64,000 nt of DNA from Edaphobacter sp. (GCF_028283685.1 NZ_JAPWKF010000001.1:496001-560000), one strand, 5' to 3'. Counted from the stretch's first letter, positions 9,351 to 18,453 are shown. The notes: generated by a model not told the origin, from the sequence alone. Translations and numbers: made by a program.

Positions 9351-10788
9351 TACAAGCACTGAGGCTGGCTTCGAGACCGCCTCCCGTAAGGCCGACCTTA
9401 TCGCCGGCAGCCCCCGCATCCTGATCATCGACGACGAATCCGGAATCCGCGAGTCTTTGGAGACGATGCTCACGCTTGAGGGATTCACCATCACTCTTGC
9501 GACCGATGGCGTCAGCGGCATGGAGCAACTCGCTCGCAATGAGTACGATCTTCTTCTTCTTGATCTGGCTCTTCCCGGCGAAAGCGGCATGGACCTCTTA
9601 CCGAGGATCGTAGAGATGTATCCCACCCTGCCGGTCATTATGATTACCGCCTTCGGCACGATGGGAAATGTCGTCGATGCAATCCGCCTGGGCGCTGAAA
9701 ACTTCGTTCAGAAGCCATGGGACAACGAGAAGCTGCTCGCGGACATTCGCACCGCCATCGCGCGGCACCGCGCCGAAGAAGAGGTCGTACAGCTCAAGCG
9801 AACACTGAAACAGCGCTATAACTTCGAGAATATCGTCGGCAAGAGCGATCCCATGTTGAAGCTCTTCGATCTGGTGGCGCAGGTTGCTCCCAGTCGTTCG
9901 ACCATCCTCATTCAGGGCGAGAGCGGAACCGGCAAGGAACTCGTGGCGAAGGCCATTCATGCGAACTCTCCGCGGCGCGATAAGCCCTTCGTACCCGTCA
10001 ACACGGGCGCGGTGCCTTCCGAGCTTTTGGAATCGACCTTGTTCGGCCATGTCAAGGGAGCCTTCACGTCAGCTGTCTCTGCAAAAAAAGGCCTCTTCGA
10101 GGTTGCTAATACCGGTACGCTATTTCTCGACGAGATCGGTACGATGACGATGGACATGCAAGCGAAGATCCTGCGCGTACTGCAGGATCGTCGCTTTATG
10201 CATCTTGGAGGTACGCAGGAGATCCAGGTCGACGTACGCATCATCGCCGCAACCAATGTTAATCTTCAGGATGCTGTACGCGCCGGACGCTTCCGCGAAG
10301 ATCTCTTCTATCGTCTGAATGTCATTACGCTGGAACTGCCTCCTCTGCGCTCACGCCGTGAGGATATTCCTCTGCTGGCGGCACACTTCCTGAAATTCTT
10401 CGGCAACGAGAACGGCATGGAGGAGCGCACTCTGTCACCGGAGGCCATGCGCATCATGATGGATTATGAGTGGCCTGGCAATGTGCGAGAGCTGGAAAAT
10501 GCGATTGAGCGCGGTGTCGTGCTCTCGACAGGCAAGATCATCCCACCGGACCTTCTTCCGTCGCAGCTGAACGGCAATACGTATTCGTCTGCAATGTTGG
10601 AGCAGCAACCGGATGCGTCCCTGTTTGACCTCATGGAAGAGATCGAGCGCCGCATTATCGCGGACCGCCTGGAGCGCTGCCACTGGAATCAGACAGAGGC
10701 GGCGGAGTACTTCCGCATTCCTCTCTCCACGCTCAACCAGAAGATCAAGCGGTTGAACGTGGAGATCAAGAAGCGCAATCGCGATTAG
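9343..10788 (+). CDS. Sigma-54-dependent NtrC-family response regulator
   Basis: A three-domain activator of 481 residues. The receiver domain has acidic DDE at about 30-32, phospho-acceptor Asp near 74 in LLLLDLALPG and the conserved Lys in QKPWDNEK. The AAA+ domain has Walker A GESGTGKE, Walker B TLFLDEIG and the sigma-54 contact loop as GAFTSA instead of GAFTGA. The C-terminal Fis-type helix-turn-helix lies around CHWNQTEAAEYFRIP. ATG 9343 has AGGAAG 8 nt upstream; an in-frame TTG at 9325 is unlikely. The kinase upstream is its evident partner and the operon has its own sigma-54 promoter match. The stop overlaps the opposing dehydrogenase stop by 4 nt. Confidence 0.94.
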   Translation: MPDTSTEAGFETASRKADLIAGSPRILIIDDESGIRESLETMLTLEGFTITLATDGVSGMEQLARNEYDLLLLDLALPGESGMDLLPRIVEMYPTLPVIMITAFGTMGNVVDAIRLGAENFVQKPWDNEKLLADIRTAIARHRAEEEVVQLKRTLKQRYNFENIVGKSDPMLKLFDLVAQVAPSRSTILIQGESGTGKELVAKAIHANSPRRDKPFVPVNTGAVPSELLESTLFGHVKGAFTSAVSAKKGLFEVANTGTLFLDEIGTMTMDMQAKILRVLQDRRFMHLGGTQEIQVDVRIIAATNVNLQDAVRAGRFREDLFYRLNVITLELPPLRSRREDIPLLAAHFLKFFGNENGMEERTLSPEAMRIMMDYEWPGNVRELENAIERGVVLSTGKIIPPDLLPSQLNGNTYSSAMLEQQPDASLFDLMEEIERRIIADRLERCHWNQTEAAEYFRIPLSTLNQKIKRLNVEIKKRNRD

Positions 10789-11840
10789 TTCCCTGCTGCC
10801 TGAATGACGATCTTCATCGAATCCGGCTGCGGATTCGATGCAAGATCGATGGCAGCAACGGCGTCTTCGATGGAGAAGCGGTGGGAGATCAACTGCGTCA
10901 GGTCGAAGCCTGAGGTATAGCCCTCCAGCACAAGCTGCGTCACCTCGTCCTGAATAGCGACCGAGGCGCTGTAAGAGCCCATCAGTGTCTTCTCGTCCAT
11001 GCAGACGGCCGCCGGATCGAATGGGGCCTCCCCATGTTGGGTGGCAGCAAAGAGCATGACGCGGCCGCCGGGACGGATAGCATCCATTGCAACGGTGATG
11101 AGAGCGTTGCCGCCGACAGCCACAAGAGCCACATCGGCACCGCGTCCTTCGGTTGCAGCCTTGGCTGCAGCAACGACATCGCCGCGAGCGTCCAGGGGAT
11201 GATCCAGGCCAAACTTCGCAGCAATCGCGTGACGCTCGGAATAGAGATCGCTGGTCAGAACCTTGGCTCCGGTACGCTTCGCTAAAGCAGCGAGCAGGAT
11301 CCCGATGGAGCCCTGGCCAATGACGAGAACCGTCTCATCGGCTTGAAGATTCAGCATCGCCACAGCCTTGTAGCAGGTATTGACTGGCTCAATAAAAGCC
11401 GCCTGCTCAAAGGGAACGTGATCCGGAATCTTCACCAGGCCGCGACGGACGATCCAGTCCATGACACGGATGTACTCGGCAAAGCCTCCGCCGGAGGGCT
11501 CAAATCCAGCAGTGCAGCCAACCTTCTTGTAGGTCTCGCACTGAGCGAAGGTCTGCTTGCGGCAGTAGAAGCATTCGCCACAGGGGATGTGGTGATAAGC
11601 CATCACACGATCGCCGACGACAAACCCGGTCACACCCTCGCCAACAGCAACAACCGTACCGGACATCTCATGGCCGAAGACTCGCGGCGCGGAGTGTGAG
11701 CCGGTATGAATCTTCTTCAGATCGGTGCCACAGATACCGCAGGTGTGAATCTTCACCAGCACTTCCCCGGGGCCGATCTGCGGCACGGGGATGGATTCGA
11801 TGCGAACATCGTTAACGCCACGGTAGACAGCGGCGCGCAT
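10785..11840 (-). CDS. Zinc-dependent medium-chain alcohol dehydrogenase, last gene of the hopanoid operon
   Basis: A 351-residue NAD(P)-dependent dehydrogenase of the sorbitol/threonine dehydrogenase branch. It has the catalytic-zinc Cys in CGICGTD, the GHE motif in VFGHEMSG, the four structural-zinc cysteines in CGECFYC plus a later Cys, and the Rossmann motif GQGSIG. It ends a same-strand gene run, 37 nt behind hpnG, so cotranscription with hopanoid genes is likely. The substrate is unknown; reduction of an aldehyde-form hopanoid side chain is an attractive but untested idea, and general sugar-alcohol metabolism is the alternative. The start MRAAVYRG is typical of the family. Confidence 0.85.
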   Translation of the reverse strand: MRAAVYRGVNDVRIESIPVPQIGPGEVLVKIHTCGICGTDLKKIHTGSHSAPRVFGHEMSGTVVAVGEGVTGFVVGDRVMAYHHIPCGECFYCRKQTFAQCETYKKVGCTAGFEPSGGGFAEYIRVMDWIVRRGLVKIPDHVPFEQAAFIEPVNTCYKAVAMLNLQADETVLVIGQGSIGILLAALAKRTGAKVLTSDLYSERHAIAAKFGLDHPLDARGDVVAAAKAATEGRGADVALVAVGGNALITVAMDAIRPGGRVMLFAATQHGEAPFDPAAVCMDEKTLMGSYSASVAIQDEVTQLVLEGYTSGFDLTQLISHRFSIEDAVAAIDLASNPQPDSMKIVIQAAGN

Positions 11841-11877
11841 GGTCTGGGGGACTAAAGAATTTTCTCTACTCACTGAG

Positions 11878-12594
11878 CTAAACGGCTCCCGTTCGATTGG
11901 TTCGTTCAATATCTTTTTGCTCAAGAAATTTATGGACCTTAGTTGCGAGTGCTTCAGCTGCACGCCGGCTATTTTTTCCCAGATGCGCAAGCGACGCCCA
12001 GAAGTGAGGTCTAACGGCGACATGCGCAAGAAAGGCAGCCATACGCATCTGCCCCTGATCATCGATGAAGGGATTCAGATCAGGCAGCATGGCATTTGCT
12101 CCGTCAGAGACTCCCTTGAAGCAGCCTAGGGGAATACCACGCATGGCCGCCAGGCGGGCAATCGTTGCGGCCTCCATATCGACCAGGACCGCGTTATAAC
12201 TCTGCCACAGACGGCGCTTTTCCTTTGCATCAGCGACGATCGGAGTGGTTACAAGACGCAGAGCACGCTTGCCACTGCACAGCGCAAAGCGTTCTCCAGT
12301 CTGCACGTCAATGATCTCCGAGGGGACATAGCACTCTCCGGTACGCATCCCGGAATCAAGGGCTCCCGCCCAGCCTATTGAAAGGACGAGATCGAGTGAG
12401 CCGAAGAACTCCGCGGCGGTAAAACTGCGCATCGCCGCGGCGGAACCCATTCCACCGCACACAGCGATCAGGTGATCGTCACCGCTGTTCTTTGTCCACA
12501 CAGAGACGCCGCGCGTTGTCCCATGTTGACGCTCCCACCCGCGAACAAGTGGCTGAAGCTCACCAGGAAGCGCCGCGATGATACCGATCCTCAT
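11878..12594 (-). CDS. hpnG: Hopanoid-associated nucleosidase/phosphorylase HpnG
   Basis: Member of the MTA/SAH nucleosidase and purine phosphorylase superfamily, 238 residues. GIIAALPGEL at the N-terminus, CGGMGSAAA, LSIGWAGAL and VDMEAATIA match the family's base-binding and ribose-binding motifs. In hopanoid pathways HpnG removes adenine from adenosylhopane, giving the ribosyl- or phosphoribosylhopane intermediate. The assignment rests on its place directly after hpnA and near hpnH and shc; alone it could be read as an MTA/SAH nucleosidase. The ATG overlaps the hpnA stop as ATGA, indicating coupled translation. Confidence 0.86.
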   Translation of the reverse strand: MRIGIIAALPGELQPLVRGWERQHGTTRGVSVWTKNSGDDHLIAVCGGMGSAAAMRSFTAAEFFGSLDLVLSIGWAGALDSGMRTGECYVPSEIIDVQTGERFALCSGKRALRLVTTPIVADAKEKRRLWQSYNAVLVDMEAATIARLAAMRGIPLGCFKGVSDGANAMLPDLNPFIDDQGQMRMAAFLAHVAVRPHFWASLAHLGKNSRRAAEALATKVHKFLEQKDIERTNRTGAV

Positions 12595-13601
12595 CGAGTC
12601 GAACCACCAACCGTAGGAGCATATCCATTCGCGACAAACCAATCGATTGCAGAACGCAGCGCGTTGTAGATCGGAGTAACGTGAAAGCCGAGTTCGCGTT
12701 CTGCCTTGGTCGAAGAAGCAAACATCATCTTCTTCCCCATGCGGACGGCCTCGATTGTGGCTCGGGGTTCCTTGCCCAGGAGGCGGCCAGTAATGGTCTC
12801 GTCAAAGAATGCGAAGGCCATGGCGACGGCATGCGGTACCTTCATCGTCGGCGAAGGAAGCCCCGTAATAGCGGACATGCGATCGAGAATCTGCTTGAGC
12901 GTCAGATTCTCGCCGCCAAGGATATAGCGCTCGCCCGGAGTGCCGTGATCGAGGGCAGCGACATGGGCCTTCGCAACCTCGTCTACGTCAACCAGGTTGA
13001 GGCCCGTATCGACGTATGCGGGAAATTTGCGATTCAGGAAGTCGACGATGATTCTTCCCGTCGGCGTAGGCTTGAGATCGCCTGAGCCGATAGGCGTCGT
13101 AGGGTTCAGGATCATGACATGCTGACCGGACTGCGCCGCCTTGATCGCCTCCTGCTCACCGAGGAACTTCGAGCGCTTGTAGTGCCCGATCATGTCGGCC
13201 AGTGATACTGGAGTTGCTTCATTGACGATCGTGCCGTCGGTCCTGAATCCCATCGTAGCGACGCTGGAGGTATAGACAACGCGCTGTACTCCAGCCTCGC
13301 GCGCCAGGCGCAGCAAGGCACGAGTGCCATCGACGTTGGCAGCATACATCTCAGAGGGATCGCGCACCCAGAGGCGATAGTCCGCGGCAACATGAACAAG
13401 CGCGTCGCAGCCCCGGAGCGCGGAGAGCAAATCCTGAGGCTGACGCAGATCACCAGTGACTAAATCTGCGTCAATGCCTTGAAGTGAATCGAGACGACTG
13501 GTTTTCCGAGTGAGAAGGCGAAGCTGAGCGCCTGCGTTGGCATAGTGCCGCGCAACATGAGCTCCCACAAAGCCCGTTGCTCCCGTTATGAATGCACGCA
13601 C
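12591..13601 (-). CDS. hpnA: Hopanoid-associated sugar epimerase HpnA
   Basis: An extended short-chain dehydrogenase of 336 residues. The NAD-binding motif GATGFVGAHVA lies at residues 6-16, a VHVAADY segment follows, and the active-site YKRSKF (YxxxK) is present in mid-protein. HpnA is a recurrent member of hopanoid operons, but its substrate has not been firmly established. A GTG start at 13601 with AGGA about 8 nt upstream gives the family N-terminus MRAFITGATG; an ATG at 13640 would add 13 residues with no family counterpart. The gene overlaps hpnG by 4 nt. Confidence 0.88.
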   Translation of the reverse strand: MRAFITGATGFVGAHVARHYANAGAQLRLLTRKTSRLDSLQGIDADLVTGDLRQPQDLLSALRGCDALVHVAADYRLWVRDPSEMYAANVDGTRALLRLAREAGVQRVVYTSSVATMGFRTDGTIVNEATPVSLADMIGHYKRSKFLGEQEAIKAAQSGQHVMILNPTTPIGSGDLKPTPTGRIIVDFLNRKFPAYVDTGLNLVDVDEVAKAHVAALDHGTPGERYILGGENLTLKQILDRMSAITGLPSPTMKVPHAVAMAFAFFDETITGRLLGKEPRATIEAVRMGKKMMFASSTKAERELGFHVTPIYNALRSAIDWFVANGYAPTVGGSTR

Positions 13602-13662
13602 TTCGCGTCTTTCCTGGCTCGCATCACAGCGAGCGGTCATCGTGGATGAACTAGGCGTAGAT

Positions 13663-14109
13663 TCAGTCGAGCTTTTCGGGTTCGATCTGAATATTCTTCT
13701 CGCCGGCGGCCTTCTTCTCCCAGTACTTCTTAACCCAGGCATCGAAGGTCTTTCCTGCAGCGGTATCACGTCCAGTGAAGGCGAGAGCCGCAATATCAGC
13801 GTAGCTGACATTGACCTTCGCTTTGTCCTTCACCGGAATGATACGCACAAACGAGTCGCCAAGCGAATTTCCGGAGCGGCGGTCGAAGAGATAACCCTCT
13901 ACCGTTGTACCGTCCTTCCGGGTAATCGTCACGTCGCCGCGATAGTCGAAGGCCTTCTCCAATGCCTCGCGGACCTCGGCTTCACCCGCGAGAGCTGGAA
14001 TCCAACCTTCGAGATTTTCCTTTTCGCGTCCAGCGATGACTTCAATCTCGTCGGCGGACTGGCTCCGCAGTTGTTCAATTTTAAGGTGTTCCTGCTGCTC
14101 GGTCGCCAT
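13663..14109 (-). CDS. Conserved-looking hypothetical protein in the hopanoid operon
   Basis: I do not recognise this 148-residue protein. It is soluble, charged and lacks a signal peptide or membrane helix. The N-terminal third is helical and acidic; the middle has a beta-rich stretch (GDVTITRKDGTTVEGYLFDR) resembling a small barrel, and the C-terminal part is Lys/Glu-rich. It begins 6 nt after hpnH stops and lies 61 nt before hpnA, so it is almost certainly cotranscribed with them. A role in hopanoid side-chain processing or as an accessory to HpnH is inference from position only. Confidence 0.8.
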   Translation of the reverse strand: MATEQQEHLKIEQLRSQSADEIEVIAGREKENLEGWIPALAGEAEVREALEKAFDYRGDVTITRKDGTTVEGYLFDRRSGNSLGDSFVRIIPVKDKAKVNVSYADIAALAFTGRDTAAGKTFDAWVKKYWEKKAAGEKNIQIEPEKLD

Positions 14110-14115
14110 GGTCGA

Positions 14116-15255
14116 TTAGTCTCCGGATACGGCCTGCAGCTGATCATCTTTGGCAGCCGCTGGACTCTGAATCTGTACAAGCGGCATCGCGTGAGCCGGT
14201 TTCCACTCGTTGAGCAGCTTCTGCGCTTCAGCGTCTGCATAAGTCGGCTTGAAGATGTAGCGCTTCGCTGTTTCGATAAATCCCTTGAGCGAGCCGAAGT
14301 TGTAGTCGACGGCCGAAGCCTCATGGCCGGAGTGCACCATGCAATTGGCGCAGCGCGGATTGCCGCTCTTGGCTCCGTAGTTATCCCACGCCGTCGTCTC
14401 CATCAGCTCCTGGAAGGTATCGGCGTAGCCATCCTGCAACAGGTAGCAAGGCTTCTGCCAGCCGAAGATGGAGAAGGTCGGCATGCCCCAGGGGGTGCAC
14501 TCAAAGTTCTTCTTGCCCATCAGGAATTCGGAAAACAGCGGATGCGTATTGAACTCCCAGGACTTCTTGCGGTTCGACAGAATCGCGCGGAAAAGCCGGC
14601 GCGAACGAGCCTTGCCGAGGAAGTGACTCTGGTCCGGCGCCTTGTCATAGGTGTAACCCGGCGAGACCATCATGCTCTCGACACCGGCTTCCATCAGCTG
14701 GTCGAAATGGCGTCGCACGCTGTTGGGATCGGCACCGTCGAAGAGCGTGGTGTTGGTCGTAACGCGGAAGCCTCCCGCAACAGCAGCGCGAATGCCCTCC
14801 ATCGCGATTTCGTGCCCACCCTCGCGGCAAACCGCAAAGTCGTGATGCTCGCGCTCGCCGTCAAGATGAACGGAGAAAGAAAGATACTTCGACGGCTTGA
14901 AGAGATGCAGCTTCTCTTTGAGGAGGAGTGCATTCGTACACATGTACACGTACTTCTTGCGCGCGACGAGACCGGCGACGATCTCCGGCATCTGCGGATG
15001 CAGCAGCGGCTCTCCGCCTGGGATAGAGACCATCGGCGTGCCACATTCTTCAACAGCGCGGAAGCACTCTTCTGGCGTCAATTCCGACTTGAGGATGTGA
15101 GCAGGATACTGAATCTTTCCGCAGCCGGCGCAGGCAAGGTTGCAGCGGAAAAGAGGCTCGAGCATGAGCACGAGAGGGTAACGCTTCCGCCCCGTGAGCT
15201 TCTGCTTCAAAACGTAAGTTGCGACCGTCCAGGCCTGTGAGACCGGTACCGCCAT
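14116..15255 (-). CDS. hpnH: Adenosylhopane synthase HpnH (radical SAM)
   Basis: Radical SAM enzyme of 379 residues that attaches the 5'-deoxyadenosyl group of SAM to diploptene, the first step of hopanoid side-chain building. The [4Fe-4S] motif CxxxCxxC is visible as CNLACAGC at residues 38-45, followed by the SAM-binding GGEPLL. A C-terminal region with several cysteines (around CANCMVHSGHEA) is typical of HpnH. A GGAGGA ribosome site precedes the ATG. It follows shc by 29 nt in the same orientation. Confidence 0.95.
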   Translation of the reverse strand: MAVPVSQAWTVATYVLKQKLTGRKRYPLVLMLEPLFRCNLACAGCGKIQYPAHILKSELTPEECFRAVEECGTPMVSIPGGEPLLHPQMPEIVAGLVARKKYVYMCTNALLLKEKLHLFKPSKYLSFSVHLDGEREHHDFAVCREGGHEIAMEGIRAAVAGGFRVTTNTTLFDGADPNSVRRHFDQLMEAGVESMMVSPGYTYDKAPDQSHFLGKARSRRLFRAILSNRKKSWEFNTHPLFSEFLMGKKNFECTPWGMPTFSIFGWQKPCYLLQDGYADTFQELMETTAWDNYGAKSGNPRCANCMVHSGHEASAVDYNFGSLKGFIETAKRYIFKPTYADAEAQKLLNEWKPAHAMPLVQIQSPAAAKDDQLQAVSGD

Positions 15256-15284
15256 GTGGGTGTTCCTCCCAGAGAACTTTTTAC

Positions 15285-17321
15285 TTAGCTGGCAGCCTGT
15301 TCTGCTGCCTCGCGCGTCATCGCGCGTTCGTACGTGGTCAATGCAAGAAGCGGGAAGTACTGCTTATACAAGTGATACCCCAGATAAAAGACCCGGGGAA
15401 AGCCTGTTCCCGTGTAATAACTTTCGCCATTGCGGCCCGGAACCAATTCGTCCCAGCTGCCATCGGTGTGCTGGCGTTCGATTAGCCAGCGAACACCCTT
15501 GGCGATCGAATCGGAACGCGTGTCGCCTGCAGCCAGGAGACCGAGGATTGCCCAGGCGGTTTGCGAGGGTGTACTTGGCCCGATACCGCGCTGGTTAGGA
15601 TCGTCGTAGGTCGTGCAGGTCTCTCCCCAGCCACCGTCGGTATTCTGCACCATACGAATCCACTCCGCGGCCTGCTGAATCGCCGGCTCATGGTTCCACA
15701 TTCCCATGGCCTCAAGGCCACGCAGAACCAGGAACGTGCCGTAAAGATAGTTCACACCCCAACGGCCGAACCAGCTGCCATCCGGCTCCTGCTCTTTAAG
15801 GATGAACTGAACTGCCTTTTCGACTCGCGGATCTTTACGGGTATAGCCGTACTGCCCCAGCATCTCCAGCATGCGCCCAGTGATATCGACCGTCGGTGGG
15901 TCGAGCATGGCGTTGTGGTCCGCAAACGGAATGTACTGGAAGATGCTCTTCGTATTGTCCTTATCGAAGGCAGCCCAACCACCGTTCTTGCACTGCATCG
16001 CCCAGATCCAGTTGATGGCGCGCTGGCAAACCTCATACTGATAGCGCTCGCGAGGGTTATCCACGCTGTTCAACGCCATCAGAACCTGCCCGGTATCATC
16101 AACATCCGGGTAAAACTCATTGTCAAACTCGAAGTACCAACCGCCAGGCTCCACATTTGGAACCTTCTCGGCCCAATCGCCCTTCGTGCGAACTTCCTTC
16201 GAAAGGATCCAGTCAGCCGCCTTGAGCATGCGCGGATCGCTTCGGCTGACACCAGCCTCACCGAGCGCGTACATCGCCTGCGCAGTATCCCATACCGGCG
16301 GAAAGCAAGGCTGCATACGGAAGGTCGGTGTGGGATAGTCCGGGGTGCCCTCCGGGCAGTCGATCCCAAGACGCTCGAACTGATCCATCGCGCGGATCAT
16401 ATGGGGATCATCCAACGAGTAGTCGAGGCAGCGCAGCGCCACGATCGAGTTCAGCATGGCGGGATAGATCGCGCCCAGGCCGTCGGACTTCTCGAACCGA
16501 TCGAGCATCCACTTCTCTGCCTTGCGGATGGCGACCTTGCGTAGCGGGCGAATATGGACCCGCTCGAACCAGTGAACCATGCGGTCGGTTAGCAGAAAGA
16601 AGTTGCGCCAGCCGATCGGGTGCTTCGCATCCCACTTAAGGTGAAGGTCAGCGTTTTGACGGCCGCCGACGAAAAGCTCGTCGATTCCCTGCTCGGGAGT
16701 GATCTTTTTGAATGGCTTCTTTGCGTAGATGATTGCCAGCGGCACAAGAATGCCGCGCGACCAGGACGAGATCTCGTAGATGTTGAAGTAAAACCAGTTG
16801 GGAAACAGAACGATCTCAGGCGGCACCGCGGGCGCAGCATCGTAGTCGTACTGGCCCAGAGAGCAGAGATACATCTTAGTGAAGGTATTGCAAGCGGTGA
16901 CGCCACCATTGGCCAGAACCCAGTTCCGCGCCTTCACCATCAGCGGATGATCCGCAGACCAGCCCATCAGCTTGAGGGCGAAGTAAGCCTTGACCCCATA
17001 GTTAATGTTCGACGGTCCGCCCGGATAGAGGCTCCAACCACCATCCTCGTTCTGATGACGCAGAATCTCGTTCAGCGCACGCTGCATCTTTCCCGGATCG
17101 CCGGTTCCAAGAAGCGTGTGCATGTAGATGTAGTCGGCTTCGAGCATGACATCTGCTTCGAGCTCACCACACCAGTAACCTTCCTCGTGCTGCTGACCGA
17201 ACAGCCAGTCCTTCGCACGGCGGATGCCATCCACCACCTGGTCGAGTCCAAGATCAAGTCTGCCGAAGCGGGGCTGGGAAGGCTGCCCCGGTGCCTGCGG
17301 ATTACCTGTCGTTCTGCTCAT
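15285..17321 (-). CDS. shc: Squalene-hopene cyclase
   Basis: Monotopic membrane enzyme that cyclises squalene to hopene/diploptene. The protonating DxDD motif appears as DVDDT at about residues 406-410. Repeated QW motifs (for example QNEDGGWSL, QNTDGGWGE and QHTDGSWDE) run through both barrel domains. The 678 residues match the family, with a slightly long, proline-rich N-terminus. It starts 30 nt after the ispH stop. No strong Shine-Dalgarno is visible, so it may depend on upstream translation. Downstream genes supply the side-chain enzymes. Confidence 0.97.
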   Translation of the reverse strand: MSRTTGNPQAPGQPSQPRFGRLDLGLDQVVDGIRRAKDWLFGQQHEEGYWCGELEADVMLEADYIYMHTLLGTGDPGKMQRALNEILRHQNEDGGWSLYPGGPSNINYGVKAYFALKLMGWSADHPLMVKARNWVLANGGVTACNTFTKMYLCSLGQYDYDAAPAVPPEIVLFPNWFYFNIYEISSWSRGILVPLAIIYAKKPFKKITPEQGIDELFVGGRQNADLHLKWDAKHPIGWRNFFLLTDRMVHWFERVHIRPLRKVAIRKAEKWMLDRFEKSDGLGAIYPAMLNSIVALRCLDYSLDDPHMIRAMDQFERLGIDCPEGTPDYPTPTFRMQPCFPPVWDTAQAMYALGEAGVSRSDPRMLKAADWILSKEVRTKGDWAEKVPNVEPGGWYFEFDNEFYPDVDDTGQVLMALNSVDNPRERYQYEVCQRAINWIWAMQCKNGGWAAFDKDNTKSIFQYIPFADHNAMLDPPTVDITGRMLEMLGQYGYTRKDPRVEKAVQFILKEQEPDGSWFGRWGVNYLYGTFLVLRGLEAMGMWNHEPAIQQAAEWIRMVQNTDGGWGETCTTYDDPNQRGIGPSTPSQTAWAILGLLAAGDTRSDSIAKGVRWLIERQHTDGSWDELVPGRNGESYYTGTGFPRVFYLGYHLYKQYFPLLALTTYERAMTREAAEQAAS

Positions 17322-17351
17322 TCACGGATGCTCTCTGACCTGGGGTTGCCG

Positions 17352-18362
17352 TTACTGCGCTACTGCTGGTGCCGGGTTGATAGCCTGCACCAATCCTGGG
17401 GGCAGACCAAAGCGAACATTCTCGGGCATGACTTCGACCTCGTCGACTGAGCCATAACCTTTAGACTGCAAATAGCCCACAACGTCTTGCACAAGAACCT
17501 CAGGAGCCGAGGCGCCGGCTGTAACTGCAACGGTGCCAACGCCATCCAGCCACTCCGGCTTAATGTCGTCAGCCTTGTCGATCAGGTAGGAGTTGGTGCC
17601 GAGATTCTTCGAAACCTCCACCAGACGATTGGAGTTGGAACTGTTGCGCGAACCGACGACCAGGACGACATCCGCACCATGAGCGACGTTCTTGACCGCC
17701 GTCTGGCGATTCTCCGTCGCATAGCAGATGTCCTGCGCATGAGGACCGACGATGCTCGGGAACTTCTTCTTGAGCGCATCGATCATGTACTTCGCCTCGT
17801 CGAGCGAAAGCGTTGTCTGGGTAAGGTAAGCAACCTTGTCGGGATCCGGCACGACCAGCGCCTCGACCTCTTCGACGCTCGAGACGACCTGTGTCACATC
17901 CGGAGCTTCGCCCTGAGTACCCTCTACTTCTTCGTGATCGCGATGACCAACGAGAACCAGCGAGTAGCCCTGCTTTGCAAACTTGATTGCCTCAACGTGA
18001 ACTTTGGTGACCAGCGGGCAGGTCGCGTCAACAACCTTGAGGCCACGCTCCTTGGCGCGCTCGCGCACCGCAGGAGAGACGCCATGCGCGGAGTAGATCA
18101 CGCGCGCGCCCTCGGGCACCTCGTCCAGTTCGTTGACAAAGATGGCGCCCTTCTTGGCAAGATCGTTGACGACGTAGCTGTTGTGAACGATCTCTTTGCG
18201 GACGTAGATGGGAGCGCCAAATGTCTCAAGCGCGATGCGCACGATATCGATAGCACGCACCACCCCGGCACAGAAACCACGGGGCTTGAGAAGGAGGACT
18301 CGTTTGGTTGTCGCAGTAGAGCCGCCGTCTGTTACGGCAGCGTAATCGAGAGTAGTGGTCAC
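17352..18362 (-). CDS. ispH: 4-hydroxy-3-methylbut-2-enyl diphosphate reductase
   Basis: Last enzyme of the MEP isoprenoid pathway; reduces HMBPP to IPP and DMAPP with a [4Fe-4S] cluster. The three cluster cysteines are in GFCAGV (Cys31), DATCPLV and DICYATENRQ; the last also carries the proton-donating Glu. The GSRNSSNSNRL substrate loop is intact. Length 336 includes a 19-residue N-terminal extension. The only in-frame start is GTG, with a perfect TATACT hexamer 6 nt upstream and no properly spaced ribosome site, pointing to a leaderless transcript. It heads the hopanoid operon, so precursor supply and hopanoid synthesis are linked. Confidence 0.95.
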   Translation of the reverse strand: MTTTLDYAAVTDGGSTATTKRVLLLKPRGFCAGVVRAIDIVRIALETFGAPIYVRKEIVHNSYVVNDLAKKGAIFVNELDEVPEGARVIYSAHGVSPAVRERAKERGLKVVDATCPLVTKVHVEAIKFAKQGYSLVLVGHRDHEEVEGTQGEAPDVTQVVSSVEEVEALVVPDPDKVAYLTQTTLSLDEAKYMIDALKKKFPSIVGPHAQDICYATENRQTAVKNVAHGADVVLVVGSRNSSNSNRLVEVSKNLGTNSYLIDKADDIKPEWLDGVGTVAVTAGASAPEVLVQDVVGYLQSKGYGSVDEVEVMPENVRFGLPPGLVQAINPAPAVAQ

Positions 18363-18368
18363 TCTCCA

Positions 18369-18374
18369 AGTATA
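18369..18374 (-). promoter_or_regulatory. Putative -10 of the ispH-hopanoid operon (leaderless)
   Basis: TATACT, 5 of 6 matches to the -10 consensus, ends 6 nt before the GTG of ispH. Transcription is therefore predicted to begin at the start codon. I see no convincing -35 hexamer at 16-18 nt. Confidence 0.5.
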
Positions 18375-18437
18375 CCCTGTCTACCCTTAAAACTGTTGGC
18401 CAGATGAACCATCTGAGGTGCACAACAAGAGCCGTAC

Positions 18438-18453
18438 CCGGCCAAACGGCCGG
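18438..18453. terminator. GC-rich hairpin between metallothionein gene and ispH
   Basis: A perfect 6-bp stem CCGGCC/GGCCGG closes an AAAC loop. On the minus strand it follows the metallothionein gene and is followed by a moderately T-rich stretch with no long T run. It may end that transcript before the ispH promoter, but it is a weak terminator at best. Confidence 0.3.

Noticed and set aside
13588..15240. 550-codon plus-strand open frame across hpnH and its neighbours
   Set aside because: It is antisense to three supported hopanoid-operon genes and shows no domain signature.
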